DNA of 64,000 nt from a bacterium 336/3 (GTDB lineage: Bacteria > Bacteroidota > Bacteroidia > Cytophagales > Thermonemataceae): positions 750,107-814,106 of the forward strand of contig LJIE01000001.1 in the NCBI GenBank assembly GCA_001281695.1, written 5' to 3'. Below, piece after piece: positions 35,039 through 43,649 of the stretch. Below the pieces are notes generated by a model that had not been told where the DNA came from, did not search any database, and was given only the letters and a program-made list of their open reading frames with translations. The number at the start of each line of letters is the position of its first letter. The first letter of the stretch is position 1. The position numbers were made by a program, and so were the translations under genes.

Positions 35039-35842
35039 CTATTTTACTTGAGCATTAAAGTTCTGTAAAATACTGTAACTTACTTCATCAATATTATAAG
35101 TAAGCTCATCAATTTTGCTTGTGAAATAGTTGTAAGCAATGATAGCAACAGCAGAAGTACCAATACCAATAGCTGTGTTAATCAAGGCTTCAGAAATACC
35201 AACTGCAAGGTTTGCAGCAGCAGCAGCACCACCACCACTCATAGAAGAGAACGCCTTAATCATACCCAATACAGTACCTAAAAGACCAATTAGTGTTGCA
35301 ACAGATGCAAGAGTAGCTATAATTGTTAAGTTTTTCTCTAACATAGGAAGCTCTAAAGCAGTAGCATCCTCTTGTTCTTTAGTAATAGCAGCTACTTTTT
35401 GCTCTTTATCTTTGGTGTTGTCTGTAAGCATTTCTTTGTATTTCTCTAAAACAGAACGAACAACATTGCCGATAGAACCTTTTTGCTTATCACAAGCTTC
35501 CAAAGCTCCATTTACATCATTTTCAGCCAAAAGACCTTTAACTTTATAAACAAAATTAGTGATAGAACCTGAACCAGATGCCATCATGATAGTAATAAAT
35601 CTTTCAATAGAGAATGTAATTACAATAAATAAACAAGTCATTAGCACTGGCACAACCATACCACCTAAATAAATAGTACCGAACATATTTTTAGGGTGAG
35701 GGGCTCCATCTTTCATTTCAAAGTTACCTGGGTCACCAAGAAAATACTTGTAAATAAGTACTGCGACTATAAACAGTACCAAAATTGCTAAGCCTGCGAA
35801 AATGTTTTGAAAAGTACTGGGTTTTTTCTTCATTGTACTCAT
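35039..35842 (-). CDS. exbB: MotA/TolQ/ExbB proton channel family protein
   Basis: 267 residues. The N-terminal helix (about 15-36) is followed by a second helix near 55-80 and, after a cytoplasmic loop with an acidic helix (about 105-165), by the two conserved channel helices (about 170-200 and 215-240). These carry 'LPMLEKNLTIIATLASVATLIGLLGTVLGMI' and 'AVGISEALINTAIGIGTSAVAI', the pore-lining motifs. ExbB forms the proton-driven pentamer that energises TonB. It is the first gene of the operon and has a near-consensus promoter upstream. Confidence 0.95.
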   Translation of the reverse strand: MSTMKKKPSTFQNIFAGLAILVLFIVAVLIYKYFLGDPGNFEMKDGAPHPKNMFGTIYLGGMVVPVLMTCLFIVITFSIERFITIMMASGSGSITNFVYKVKGLLAENDVNGALEACDKQKGSIGNVVRSVLEKYKEMLTDNTKDKEQKVAAITKEQEDATALELPMLEKNLTIIATLASVATLIGLLGTVLGMIKAFSSMSGGGAAAAANLAVGISEALINTAIGIGTSAVAIIAYNYFTSKIDELTYNIDEVSYSILQNFNAQVK

Positions 35843-35883
35843 AAAAATTTTTATTTAATGTTGGGTTTAGTAACTATTGGGTG

Positions 35884-35914
35884 CAAAACTAATAACTTTT
35901 AGCTTTTTACCAAG
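35884..35914 (-). promoter_or_regulatory. promoter of the exbB-exbD-tonB operon
   Basis: On the minus strand CTTG (35914-35911), a 19-base spacer and TAGTTTTG (35891-35884) match the TTTG-N19-TAnnTTTG consensus with one mismatch. The transcript would start near 35877, giving a leader of about 35 bases before exbB. Confidence 0.7.
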
Positions 35915-36054
35915 TAAGGTTTCGCAAATATGGAAAAATATGTTTCTAAATTTACACAAATTGATAAAAAAAATTTTTTTATTTGGTGTTATACCACAAA
36001 AACAAACAATATTTTTGAAATGTTATTTATTTATTAAAAAATTAATACCTAAAA

Positions 36055-36294
36055 ATGAAGGTGATTAGAAATATTCCACACGAATCTTTTGATATAACGC
36101 TATTTTGGTGGAATCAGAAGTATATTTTAAAGTTTGAGAAGCACCATTTGGAGCAAACTTATAAAATAAGTGAATTGGATTTTTTGGAACAAGAAGTAGA
36201 AGCCCTCATCACAAATGAAGGCTTTATGAAAAATGTACTCAAACGTTTTGAAGAAATGTATCAGGATTTGTATAAATCTTTGGACGAATCTTAA
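36055..36294 (+). CDS. small conserved-looking protein of unknown function
   Basis: 79 residues, no signal peptide or transmembrane segment. The N-terminal half is beta-like ('HESFDITLFWWNQKYILKFEK') and resembles a ubiquitin-sized strand-turn unit. The C-terminal half is helical and acidic ('LDFLEQEVEALITNEGFMKNVLKRFEEM'). I do not recognise the family. It is convergent with mutS (5 bases between the stops) and no terminator hairpin is visible, so transcripts probably overlap. Confidence 0.6.
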   Translation: MKVIRNIPHESFDITLFWWNQKYILKFEKHHLEQTYKISELDFLEQEVEALITNEGFMKNVLKRFEEMYQDLYKSLDES

Positions 36295-36299
36295 GAATA

Positions 36300-38924
36300 C
36301 TATGAAATCATCTTTCTGAGTTCATTGAGTTTAATCAAGGCTTCGATAGGTGTAAGGGTATTCACATCTATTTGTTTCAGATGCTTTTTTAGTTTTTCAA
36401 GCTCTGGATTATATGATTCAAAAAGAGTAAGTTGTCCAACTTGTTGTGTGTTTTTAGGCATTTCTTTTACCTTTTCACCCAATTCTTCATGGATTTTTTC
36501 TTTTTCTAAATGACTTAAAACTTCATTGGCTCTCTGGACAATGGTTGAAGGCATACCAGCCATCTGTGCAACATGTATCCCAAAGCTGTGTTCACTACCT
36601 CCTGGTTGTAATTTACGTAAGAAAATAATTTTATTATTTTCTTCTTGAACAGAAACATTATAATTTTTGACTCTTTCTAAATCATACTCTAATTGATTAA
36701 GCTCATGATAATGTGTCGCAAATAAGGTTTTTGCTTTTGACTTAGGATGATTGTGTAAAAATTCCAAAATACTCCATGCAATCGAAATTCCATCATAAGT
36801 ACTTGTACCTCTGCCTATTTCATCCATCAGCACCAAACTTTTTCCACTCAAATTGTTCATGATACTGGCTGTTTCAGTCATCTCTACCATAAAAGTAGAT
36901 TCCCCTTTGGCAATATTATCAGATGCCCCAACTCGTGTAAAAATCTTATCTACAATACCAATAGTAGCTTTTTCGGCAGGAACAAAACAGCCAATTTGAG
37001 TCATTAAAACAATGAGAGCTGTTTGGCGTAATAAAGCAGATTTACCAGCCATGTTAGGTCCTGTAATGATAATAATTTGCTGATTATGAGTATCTAAAAA
37101 TACATCGTTAGGGATATAGCTTTCTCCAATAGGCAACTGTTGCTCTATTACAGGATGCCTGCCAGCTTTGATGTCCAAAATATCAGAATCATTAATTTCT
37201 GGTCTAGCATAATTAAATTTATGACTAATTTTTGCAAAAGATACCAACACATCCAAACCTGCTAATACTTTTGCATTTTGTTGAGCAATAGCAATTTGTG
37301 TAGCACAAAAATCAACAAGCTCTTGAAACAAAAGCTGTTCTATACCAAAAATTTTTTCTTCTGCAGTTAAGATTTTTTCCTCATAAATTTTGACTTCTTC
37401 TGTAATATACCTTTCAGCGTTGGTAAGTGTTTGTTTGCGAGTCCAATCACTCGGAACTTTGTGTTTGTTGGCATTAGAAACCTCCAAGTAATAACCAAAA
37501 ACTTTGTTAAATTGTATTTTAAGGCTATTGATGCCTGTTCTTTCAATTTCTCTTTCTGTGATTTTTTCTAAATATTCTTTACCTGAATTAAGTAGTTCAT
37601 GAAGTTCGTCTAATTCTTTGTTGATACCTCTCTGAATCATTTTCCCTTGATTAGAAGTAAGAGGAGCATCATCTTTGAGTGTAGAATGAATTTTATTTAC
37701 TACAAGCTCACTATCTTGTAAATTCTGAATAAATTTCAGTAGAATATTTTGAGTTTTTTGAGGCAGATTTGAAAGCATGCTGTTTAGCTCTTTTCTAATG
37801 GGCTCTACCTGAGCAAGAGCTTTTTTAAAAAGAACCAATTCTTTAGGACTAATACGTTTTGAAGCAATTTTAGATACCATACGTTCCAAATCTCCTATTG
37901 TTCCTAAAATCTCTCGAATCAACTCCAAAGGTTCAATATTTGCAACAAAAGCTTCAACCAAATCTAATCTTTCTTCTATTTTATTGATTTCTTTGAGGGG
38001 CAATGCTATCCAGCGTCTGAGCAAACGTCCACCCATAGGTGTTTGAGTTTGATCTAAAATATCTACTAATGGAACGCCTTTTTCTTGTTGTGGGAAAAGA
38101 AGCTCTAAATTTCTGATAGTAAATTTATCTAACCACACATAACGTTCTTCTTCGAGGCGTGTAAGCTGCGAAATATGGCTAACCTGATGATGTTCTGTTT
38201 CTGTAAGATAATGTAAAACAACTCCTGCTGAGATAATTCCCATAGGCAAATGCTCTACTCCAAAACCTTTAGTACTTTGTGTTTTAAAGTGTTCTTTTAT
38301 TTTGTTTTCTGCAAAATCTGTTTGAAAAACCCAATCATCTACAAAAAAAGTGTTAAAATCCTCACCAAATAATTCTTTGAAAAGTAGTTTTTGAGGTTTA
38401 GGAAATAAAATTTCGGAAGGATGTAAGCTTTGCAAAAGTTTATCAGCATACTCTTTAGAACCCTGCGAAACCATAAATTCACCCGTTGAAATATCTAAAA
38501 ATGCTAATCCAAAAATATCTTTGTAAGGTGTAATAGCACAGAGATAATTATTTCTTTTGACTTCAAGAACAGCATCGTTGAAAGAAACACCAGGTGTAAC
38601 AAGCTCTGTTACACCTCTTTTTACTAAGCCTTTGGCTAATTTGGGGTCTTCAAGTTGGTCGCAAATAGCGACTCTTTCGCCTGCTTTTACAAGTTTGGGT
38701 AAGTAAGTATCTAAGGAATGATGTGGAAAACCTGCTAATTCTGTTTCGCTTGTACCTCCATTATTTCGTTTAGTAAGAACTATTCCTAATATTTTACTGG
38801 CTTTTACAGCATCTTCTCCAAAAGTTTCATAAAAATCGCCTACTCTAAACAACAACAATGCTCCTGGGTATTTCTTTTTGAACAAATTATATTGTTTCAT
38901 CAAAGGAGTTTCTTTTTCCTTCAT
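36300..38924 (-). CDS. mutS: DNA mismatch repair protein MutS
   Basis: An 874-residue MutS1-type protein of normal length. Domain I has the mismatch-reading motif in 'RVGDFYETFGEDA' (Phe-x-Glu). The core lever and clamp follow. The ATPase has Walker A 'GPNMAGKSALLRQ' (about 622), 'STFMVEM' and Walker B 'LVLMDEIGRGTSTYDG', then 'FATHYHEL', with a C-terminal helix-turn-helix dimer part. It recognises mismatches and recruits MutL (mutL at 23844). It is monocistronic and divergent from rplY, with 149 bases between the starts. Confidence 0.97.
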   Translation of the reverse strand: MKEKETPLMKQYNLFKKKYPGALLLFRVGDFYETFGEDAVKASKILGIVLTKRNNGGTSETELAGFPHHSLDTYLPKLVKAGERVAICDQLEDPKLAKGLVKRGVTELVTPGVSFNDAVLEVKRNNYLCAITPYKDIFGLAFLDISTGEFMVSQGSKEYADKLLQSLHPSEILFPKPQKLLFKELFGEDFNTFFVDDWVFQTDFAENKIKEHFKTQSTKGFGVEHLPMGIISAGVVLHYLTETEHHQVSHISQLTRLEEERYVWLDKFTIRNLELLFPQQEKGVPLVDILDQTQTPMGGRLLRRWIALPLKEINKIEERLDLVEAFVANIEPLELIREILGTIGDLERMVSKIASKRISPKELVLFKKALAQVEPIRKELNSMLSNLPQKTQNILLKFIQNLQDSELVVNKIHSTLKDDAPLTSNQGKMIQRGINKELDELHELLNSGKEYLEKITEREIERTGINSLKIQFNKVFGYYLEVSNANKHKVPSDWTRKQTLTNAERYITEEVKIYEEKILTAEEKIFGIEQLLFQELVDFCATQIAIAQQNAKVLAGLDVLVSFAKISHKFNYARPEINDSDILDIKAGRHPVIEQQLPIGESYIPNDVFLDTHNQQIIIITGPNMAGKSALLRQTALIVLMTQIGCFVPAEKATIGIVDKIFTRVGASDNIAKGESTFMVEMTETASIMNNLSGKSLVLMDEIGRGTSTYDGISIAWSILEFLHNHPKSKAKTLFATHYHELNQLEYDLERVKNYNVSVQEENNKIIFLRKLQPGGSEHSFGIHVAQMAGMPSTIVQRANEVLSHLEKEKIHEELGEKVKEMPKNTQQVGQLTLFESYNPELEKLKKHLKQIDVNTLTPIEALIKLNELRKMIS

Positions 38925-39019
38925 AACACTTTACTATTGAATTAATGAAATAGGATAAAACAGCAATGCAATTTATCAAAAATTATGCAAAATCTTTTTT
39001 ATAATTCTAAATTTTTTTA

Positions 39020-39027
39020 GACCTTTG
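39020..39027 (+). promoter_or_regulatory. -7 element for rplY
   Basis: GACCTTTG followed by CAC is one mismatch from TAnnTTTG and sits about 47 bases upstream of the rplY start. The region further upstream is T-rich without a clear TTTG at -33. Confidence 0.45.
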
Positions 39028-39073
39028 CACTCCAAAAAATAAATTTTTTTCAAACCTTTTAAAAACAATATTT

Positions 39074-39673
39074 ATGAAAGTAGTAGAGATTATAGGGTAT
39101 AAAAGAGCAAATCTCGGTAAAACAGAGGCTAAGCAACTTAGATTAGAAGGAAATGCTCCCTGTGTATTATACGGAGGAAAAGAGCAAATTCACTTCTATT
39201 CACCAATGATTTTATTCAGAGACTTGATTTACAAACCAGAAGCAGCCTTTGTAAAATTAAATATTGAAGGTGATGAATATGATGCAATTCTTCAAGATGC
39301 TGAATTTCACCCAACCAGCGAAATCTTATTACATGCTGACTTCTTGTTATTAAGAAATGACAAAGAAATTCGTATGGAAATACCTGTAAAATTTGTAGGT
39401 AACTCTGTAGGTGTGCAGAAAGGTGGTAAAATGGTTGCAAAACTTCGTAAATTAAGTATTGCTGCTTTACCTCAAGATATGCCTGAGTTTATAGAAGTAG
39501 ATATTACTGAATTGGAAGTAGGTAAATCATTCAAAGTGAAAGATTTAGGAGAGAAAAAATATAAAATATTAAATAGCCCTTCAAACCCTATTGTATCTAT
39601 TGAAGTAACAAGAGCGTTGCGTCAAGCAGAACAAGAAGCAGCTAAAGATGCTAAAGGTGCTAAGAAGAAATAA
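39074..39673 (+). CDS. rplY: 50S ribosomal protein L25/general stress protein Ctc
   Basis: 199 residues of the long, two-domain (CTC) L25 form. The N-terminal 5S-rRNA-binding domain is about 1-93 ('RANLGKTEAKQLRLEGNAPC', 'ILLHADFLLL'). The C-terminal beta domain is about 100-185 ('IPVKFVGNSVGVQKGGKMV', 'FIEVDITELEVGKSFKVKDL'), followed by an Ala/Lys-rich tail. It binds 5S rRNA in the large subunit. Monocistronic, with a terminator downstream. The usual neighbours prs and pth are not adjacent. Confidence 0.95.
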   Translation: MKVVEIIGYKRANLGKTEAKQLRLEGNAPCVLYGGKEQIHFYSPMILFRDLIYKPEAAFVKLNIEGDEYDAILQDAEFHPTSEILLHADFLLLRNDKEIRMEIPVKFVGNSVGVQKGGKMVAKLRKLSIAALPQDMPEFIEVDITELEVGKSFKVKDLGEKKYKILNSPSNPIVSIEVTRALRQAEQEAAKDAKGAKKK

Positions 39674-39698
39674 TTCTTCCATTTTAATATATTTAGAT

Positions 39699-39729
39699 AA
39701 GCATTGGTTTACATCCAATGCTTTTTTTA
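39699..39729 (+). terminator. terminator after rplY
   Basis: AAGCATTGG (about 39699-39707) pairs with CCAATGCTT (39715-39723), followed by a T run. Confidence 0.9.
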
Positions 39730-39808
39730 TTTGTAAAAAAAATCTTTGTAATGATTATTTGTTTTTTTGACAACAATCATAGAAATTGAAGGGAGAATCA
39801 ATAGAACC

Positions 39809-41185
39809 ATGACAAGCCTTAAATCTGTTCGTTTCTACATACAACTTTATTGGGGAGAAATCCTTAAAATGCTTAGACTCAGTTTTCCAATTATTGTTGC
39901 ACAAATCAGTAGTGTACTGATGGGTGTGATAGATAGCGTGATGGTTGGAAAATTAGATGCAGATGCTCCACTTGCAGCAGCAGGAGTAGCTAACATTGTA
40001 TTTATTCTTGTAGCATGTATAGGAATAGGGGTTTTTGCTACTATATCACCTTTGGTTGCTAAAGCTCGAAGCTCAGGTAGAGAACAAGAGTGTGGATTAT
40101 ACTTATATAGTGGGCTTAAACTTTCTTTAAGTTTGGGTTTCATATTAATGCTGATATTAGTATTTATTAGTTATAATTTTCATTGGTTTGGTCAGAAACC
40201 AGAAGTAAGTTCTTTAGCTCCCAGTTATTTAAGAGTAATAGCCTTCTCAATTATTCCTATGACTTTTTTCTTAGCTGTCAAACATTTTAGTGATGGATTG
40301 GGAGTTACTGTACCTGCTATGGTTATTACAGTGGTGGGGTTATTAGTAAATATTGTGTTTAATTGGGTACTTATTTATGGGAAATTAGGATTTGCTGCTA
40401 TGGGTCTGTATGGTTCAGGCTTAGCAACACTCATTGCTCGTGTAGTGATGGCTTGTTTAATGATAGTTTATGTACTTGAATCAAAGTTTTTTCAAGCATA
40501 TTTACCCAATATTTTAGAAAACCACTCAACTCGCACACAAGCTAAACAAATTTTGCAGTTAGGTATTCCGAGTGGTATGCAGTATTTCTTTGAAACAGGA
40601 GTATTCGTATTTTGTACTATTAGTACAGGTTGGCTTGCTGTGGAAGCATTGGCAGCTCACACTATTATCTTAAATATTGCAACCATTACATATATGATTG
40701 CAGCAGGAGTTTCTTTTGCTGGAGCTATTTCAGTAGGTAGTGCTTTTGGAATAGGCAGTAGAACAAGAATTATCAGGGCTGGGATAGCTTCTATTCTATT
40801 GGTAGGGCTTTTAATGCTTTTTGCTTCTGTATTCCTACAAATTTTTGGACAAGATGTAATTTCTATGTATAAAAATAATAGCCCTGCCGTAACACAAATA
40901 GCCACTGCATTATTATTTATTTTTATATTTTATTTGTTAGCAGATGGAATACAAGCTGTAGGAGTAGGTATTTTGAGGGGGCTTTCAGATGTAAATATTC
41001 CAACAATTATTACATTATTGGCTTATTGGGCTGTGGGCATTCCTGCAAGTTATTTTTTGAGTAAAAAAACAGACTTAGGTGTACAAGGGATATGGATTGG
41101 TCTTACATTAGGTTTGGCTACTTCTGCGGTGCTACTTACATTAAGGTTTATATTTCTTACTCGTAAAGAAAAATTGAAGTTCTAA
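39809..41185 (+). CDS. MATE family multidrug/drug-sodium exporter
   Basis: About 458 residues from the ATG at 39809; the frame is open upstream from a TTG at 39767. It has twelve predicted transmembrane helices in two homologous halves. MATE signatures include 'LRLSFPIIVAQISSVLMGVIDSVMVG' (helix 1, Asp lining the cation site), 'LGVTVPAMVITVVGLLVNIVFNWVLIYG' (helix 6) and 'LQLGIPSGMQYFFETG' in the second half. It exports cationic or aromatic compounds using a Na+ or H+ gradient. It is followed by the SpoIIM-like gene with a 39-base gap. Confidence 0.93.
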   Translation: MTSLKSVRFYIQLYWGEILKMLRLSFPIIVAQISSVLMGVIDSVMVGKLDADAPLAAAGVANIVFILVACIGIGVFATISPLVAKARSSGREQECGLYLYSGLKLSLSLGFILMLILVFISYNFHWFGQKPEVSSLAPSYLRVIAFSIIPMTFFLAVKHFSDGLGVTVPAMVITVVGLLVNIVFNWVLIYGKLGFAAMGLYGSGLATLIARVVMACLMIVYVLESKFFQAYLPNILENHSTRTQAKQILQLGIPSGMQYFFETGVFVFCTISTGWLAVEALAAHTIILNIATITYMIAAGVSFAGAISVGSAFGIGSRTRIIRAGIASILLVGLLMLFASVFLQIFGQDVISMYKNNSPAVTQIATALLFIFIFYLLADGIQAVGVGILRGLSDVNIPTIITLLAYWAVGIPASYFLSKKTDLGVQGIWIGLTLGLATSAVLLTLRFIFLTRKEKLKF

Positions 41186-41224
41186 AAATAAGTGTAAATT
41201 TCAGTTAATCAATATTTTATAACT

Positions 41225-42241
41225 ATGAAAGAAGGACTTTTTTTAAGAAAAAATAAACAAAAATGGGAGAAAATAGAAGAAGAAACGAGGCAAATCAGTC
41301 AGGTACACCCTGATAGATTGGGAGATATATTTGTGGAACTTTCTGATGACCTTTCTTATGCCCGAACACATCACACAAAAAGCCCTGTAACAGACTATCT
41401 GAATGCTCTTACTGCAAGAGTATATCAAAGTATTTATAAACAACAAAATATTCGTTGGAAGCAAATTAAAGATTTTTGGGCAAAAGATTTACCACTTGCT
41501 TTGGCTCAGTCAAGAATAGAAATGTTGATATCTTTTCTAATATTTGGAATATCTACACTCATAGGCGTAGTTTCTGTGCTTTATGATACGGGAGAATATG
41601 AATTTGCGAGAGGCATATTGGGAAATGGGTATATTGATATGACATTAGAAAATATTAAAGAGGGGAATCCGATGGGAGTATATCAAAAAGAAGGAGCTCT
41701 CTTAATGGCTGTATATATTGCATATAACAATATAAGAGTTTCATTTCTCACATTTGCTTGGGGTGGAGTTGTGAAAATTTTGGGTATTCCATCTTTCTTT
41801 TTCCTTTCTATTGGAACGGCATACATCTTATTTGTTAATGGTGTGATGTTAGGAACATTTCAAACATTATTTTATAAAGAAAATTTGCTTTGGGAATCAG
41901 CAAGTGTTATTTGGTTACATGGAACAATTGAAATATGGTCTATTGTTATAGCAGGGATGGCAGGGATTATTGTAGGTAATAGCATTTTCTTTCCAAAAAC
42001 TTATACAAGAAGAGAATCTTTTAGAAAAGGAGCAGAAAAAGGTGGCAAAATTATGTTAGGCTTGGTTCCATTTTTTATCATGGCTGCTTTTATTGAGGGT
42101 TTTATAACTCGATATGCTAATATGCCTATGATTTTTAAATTACTGATTATCTTTGGTTCTTTGGCATTGGTTGTACATTATTTTGTTATATATCCCTATT
42201 TTGTAGAAAATAAACAAAAAACTGAAAATCAAGCAATCTAA
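41225..42241 (+). CDS. stage II sporulation protein M-like membrane protein
   Basis: 338 residues of the SpoIIM/DUF95 family. A soluble N-terminal segment ('HPDRLGDIFVELSDDLSYARTH', about 30-55) is followed by five or six transmembrane helices. The family motif region is 'IWLHGTIEIWSIVIAGMAGIIVGNS' (about 235-260). In spore formers SpoIIM belongs to the DMP peptidoglycan-remodelling complex; in Bacteroidota the role is unknown and no sporulation is implied. The usual companions (RDD protein, DUF4129, MoxR ATPase) are not adjacent here. It may be cotranscribed with the AlbA_2 gene (23-base gap). Confidence 0.85.
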   Translation: MKEGLFLRKNKQKWEKIEEETRQISQVHPDRLGDIFVELSDDLSYARTHHTKSPVTDYLNALTARVYQSIYKQQNIRWKQIKDFWAKDLPLALAQSRIEMLISFLIFGISTLIGVVSVLYDTGEYEFARGILGNGYIDMTLENIKEGNPMGVYQKEGALLMAVYIAYNNIRVSFLTFAWGGVVKILGIPSFFFLSIGTAYILFVNGVMLGTFQTLFYKENLLWESASVIWLHGTIEIWSIVIAGMAGIIVGNSIFFPKTYTRRESFRKGAEKGGKIMLGLVPFFIMAAFIEGFITRYANMPMIFKLLIIFGSLALVVHYFVIYPYFVENKQKTENQAI

Positions 42242-42264
42242 TTTGTAATCAAGACATAATATTT

Positions 42265-42933
42265 ATGATAACTGACTTGCAAACGCTCAAGAAAATAGTC
42301 AGACAAGGAGAAGGATTACAACTTGAGTTTAAATTGAAAACTTCACATCCTGAAAAAATTGTAAGAGAAGTACTCGCTTTTGCCAATACAGAAGGAGGAT
42401 CTTTAATGATTGGAATTAGTGATGACAAACAAATTGTAGGAGCTAAATTTCCTGATGAAGATGAATACATTTTAGAAAAAGCAATTAGAGAATATTGTTC
42501 TCCTGTTATAGAATACGAAATAGAACGAATAGCCATTGCAGAGGACTCTGAAAGAGAAATACTTGTCTTTCACATACCTAAAAGCAAACATATTCCTCAT
42601 AAAATCGTAAAAGGGGATGACATAGATAAGATTTATATCAGAGTAGCTGATAGAAGCATTCAGGCAAGCAAAGAAATGAAGGCTATTTTGAAAGAATCGA
42701 GAAAAGATAAAGAATTTAGATTTAATTATGGAAAAAAAGAGCAAATTTTGATGCAATATCTTTCTGAAAATGAAAGTATTACGGTTGAAAAGTTTGCTGA
42801 AATAGCCAATATTAATCCTAAAACAGCTTCAAGAACTTTGATATTATTGTGTCTGGCTCATGTGATTAAAGTGCAGCCTCAAGAAGAAGAAGATAAGTTT
42901 GTGAGGATAGAAGAAGTAGAAATAAAAATTTAA
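42265..42933 (+). CDS. AlbA_2 (Schlafen-like) ATP-binding domain protein with winged-helix C-terminus
   Basis: 222 residues. The AlbA_2/SLFN core (about 5-120) shows 'EGLQLEFKLKTSHPEKIVREVLAFANTEGGSLMIGISDD', whose 'E-F-K' and 'GG-x-L-x-I-G' parts are the family signature, and 'VFHIPKSKHIPHKI'. The C-terminal part (about 145-222) resembles a winged helix: 'ESITVEKFAEIANINPKTASRTLILLCL'. Such proteins are called ATP-binding or transcriptional regulators. No target is evident and there is no defence-gene context. Confidence 0.85.
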   Translation: MITDLQTLKKIVRQGEGLQLEFKLKTSHPEKIVREVLAFANTEGGSLMIGISDDKQIVGAKFPDEDEYILEKAIREYCSPVIEYEIERIAIAEDSEREILVFHIPKSKHIPHKIVKGDDIDKIYIRVADRSIQASKEMKAILKESRKDKEFRFNYGKKEQILMQYLSENESITVEKFAEIANINPKTASRTLILLCLAHVIKVQPQEEEDKFVRIEEVEIKI

Positions 42934-42989
42934 AAATTTTTATTTCTAAAGAAAAATATTAATTTTGCTGATTAGTAGATAAACTAAAA

Positions 42990-43289
42990 ATGAATAATAA
43001 CCAAAGTATTCTTTTAAGATTAGAGCATTTAGAAAATAAAATGCAACAATTGGTAGAAAAATATCAGGCTCTGAAAAAAGAACTTGAATTTACTACTGAG
43101 GAGAATTTTTCTTTGAAAGAGCTTTTGAAAAAACAAACAGTACAAATTAATAATTTCGAAAATCAATATAAAATAAGTAAAATAGTTACTTCTATTGCCC
43201 CTGATGCCGAAGATGCAGCAGAATTAAGAGAAAAAATAGATGCTTATATTACCGATATAGATAAGTGTATCACTTTTTTGAGTAAATAA
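42990..43289 (+). CDS. coiled-coil protein preceding zapA
   Basis: A 99-residue acidic protein dominated by a heptad coiled coil at about 7-58 ('LEHLENKMQQLVEKYQALKK'). A short conserved-looking tail (about 70-99, 'DAEDAAELREKIDAYITDIDKCITFLSK') follows. It has no signal or membrane segment. It lies 5 bases upstream of zapA, so the two are one unit. By position, length and coiled coil it may play a ZapB-like or ZapA-partner role at the divisome. That is inference; I cannot show homology. Confidence 0.7.
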   Translation: MNNNQSILLRLEHLENKMQQLVEKYQALKKELEFTTEENFSLKELLKKQTVQINNFENQYKISKIVTSIAPDAEDAAELREKIDAYITDIDKCITFLSK

Positions 43290-43294
43290 TAATA

Positions 43295-43582
43295 ATGACT
43301 TACACACTTCCCATAAGGTTAAAAATAGCCGATAGAGAATACCCTATGCAAGTAGAAGCTTCGCAAGAAGCAAGGGTAAGAACTGCTGGCAGAGAAATCA
43401 ACCAAATTATGAAAAATTATAGGGAAGAGTATCATGTAGACAATCACCAAGATCTCTTGGCTATGTTTGCTATTGATTGTATGATGCAAAAACAAGGTGT
43501 AGAGCAAGAAAAAGATGAATTGCAAAATATCATCCTCAAAAAAATAGATGATTTAGAAAGCTTACTTAATACGGTTCTCTAA
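43295..43582 (+). CDS. zapA: cell division protein ZapA
   Basis: 95 residues. The N-terminal ZapA domain ('RLKIADREYPMQVEASQEARVRTAGREIN', about 6-36) and the C-terminal coiled coil ('KQGVEQEKDELQNIILKKID') match the family. ZapA tetramers cross-link FtsZ filaments at mid-cell. It is followed by rny after 67 bases; zapA upstream of rny recurs in Bacteroidota. The intervening 67 bases are too short for a 6S RNA gene, which follows zapA in some other phyla. Confidence 0.88.
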   Translation: MTYTLPIRLKIADREYPMQVEASQEARVRTAGREINQIMKNYREEYHVDNHQDLLAMFAIDCMMQKQGVEQEKDELQNIILKKIDDLESLLNTVL

Positions 43583-43649
43583 AATTTCTCTCTTCTTTTG
43601 TATTTTCTGTTGTGGGATATAGGAGTATTCACCTAAATCACACTTAAAA

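Noticed and set aside
35139-35549. 136-codon open frame antisense to exbB
   Set aside because: Low-complexity Ser/Ala/Ile composition and full overlap with a well-supported exbB; a shadow frame. The same applies to the long antisense frames inside mutL, rny and the TonB receptor.
41225-42241. SpoIIM homologue as a sign of spore formation
   Set aside because: The family is widespread in non-sporulating bacteria; no other sporulation-specific gene is present (SpoIIE-type domains are general phosphatases).
43583-43649. 6S RNA gene downstream of zapA
   Set aside because: Only 67 bases are available and no long hairpin is visible.
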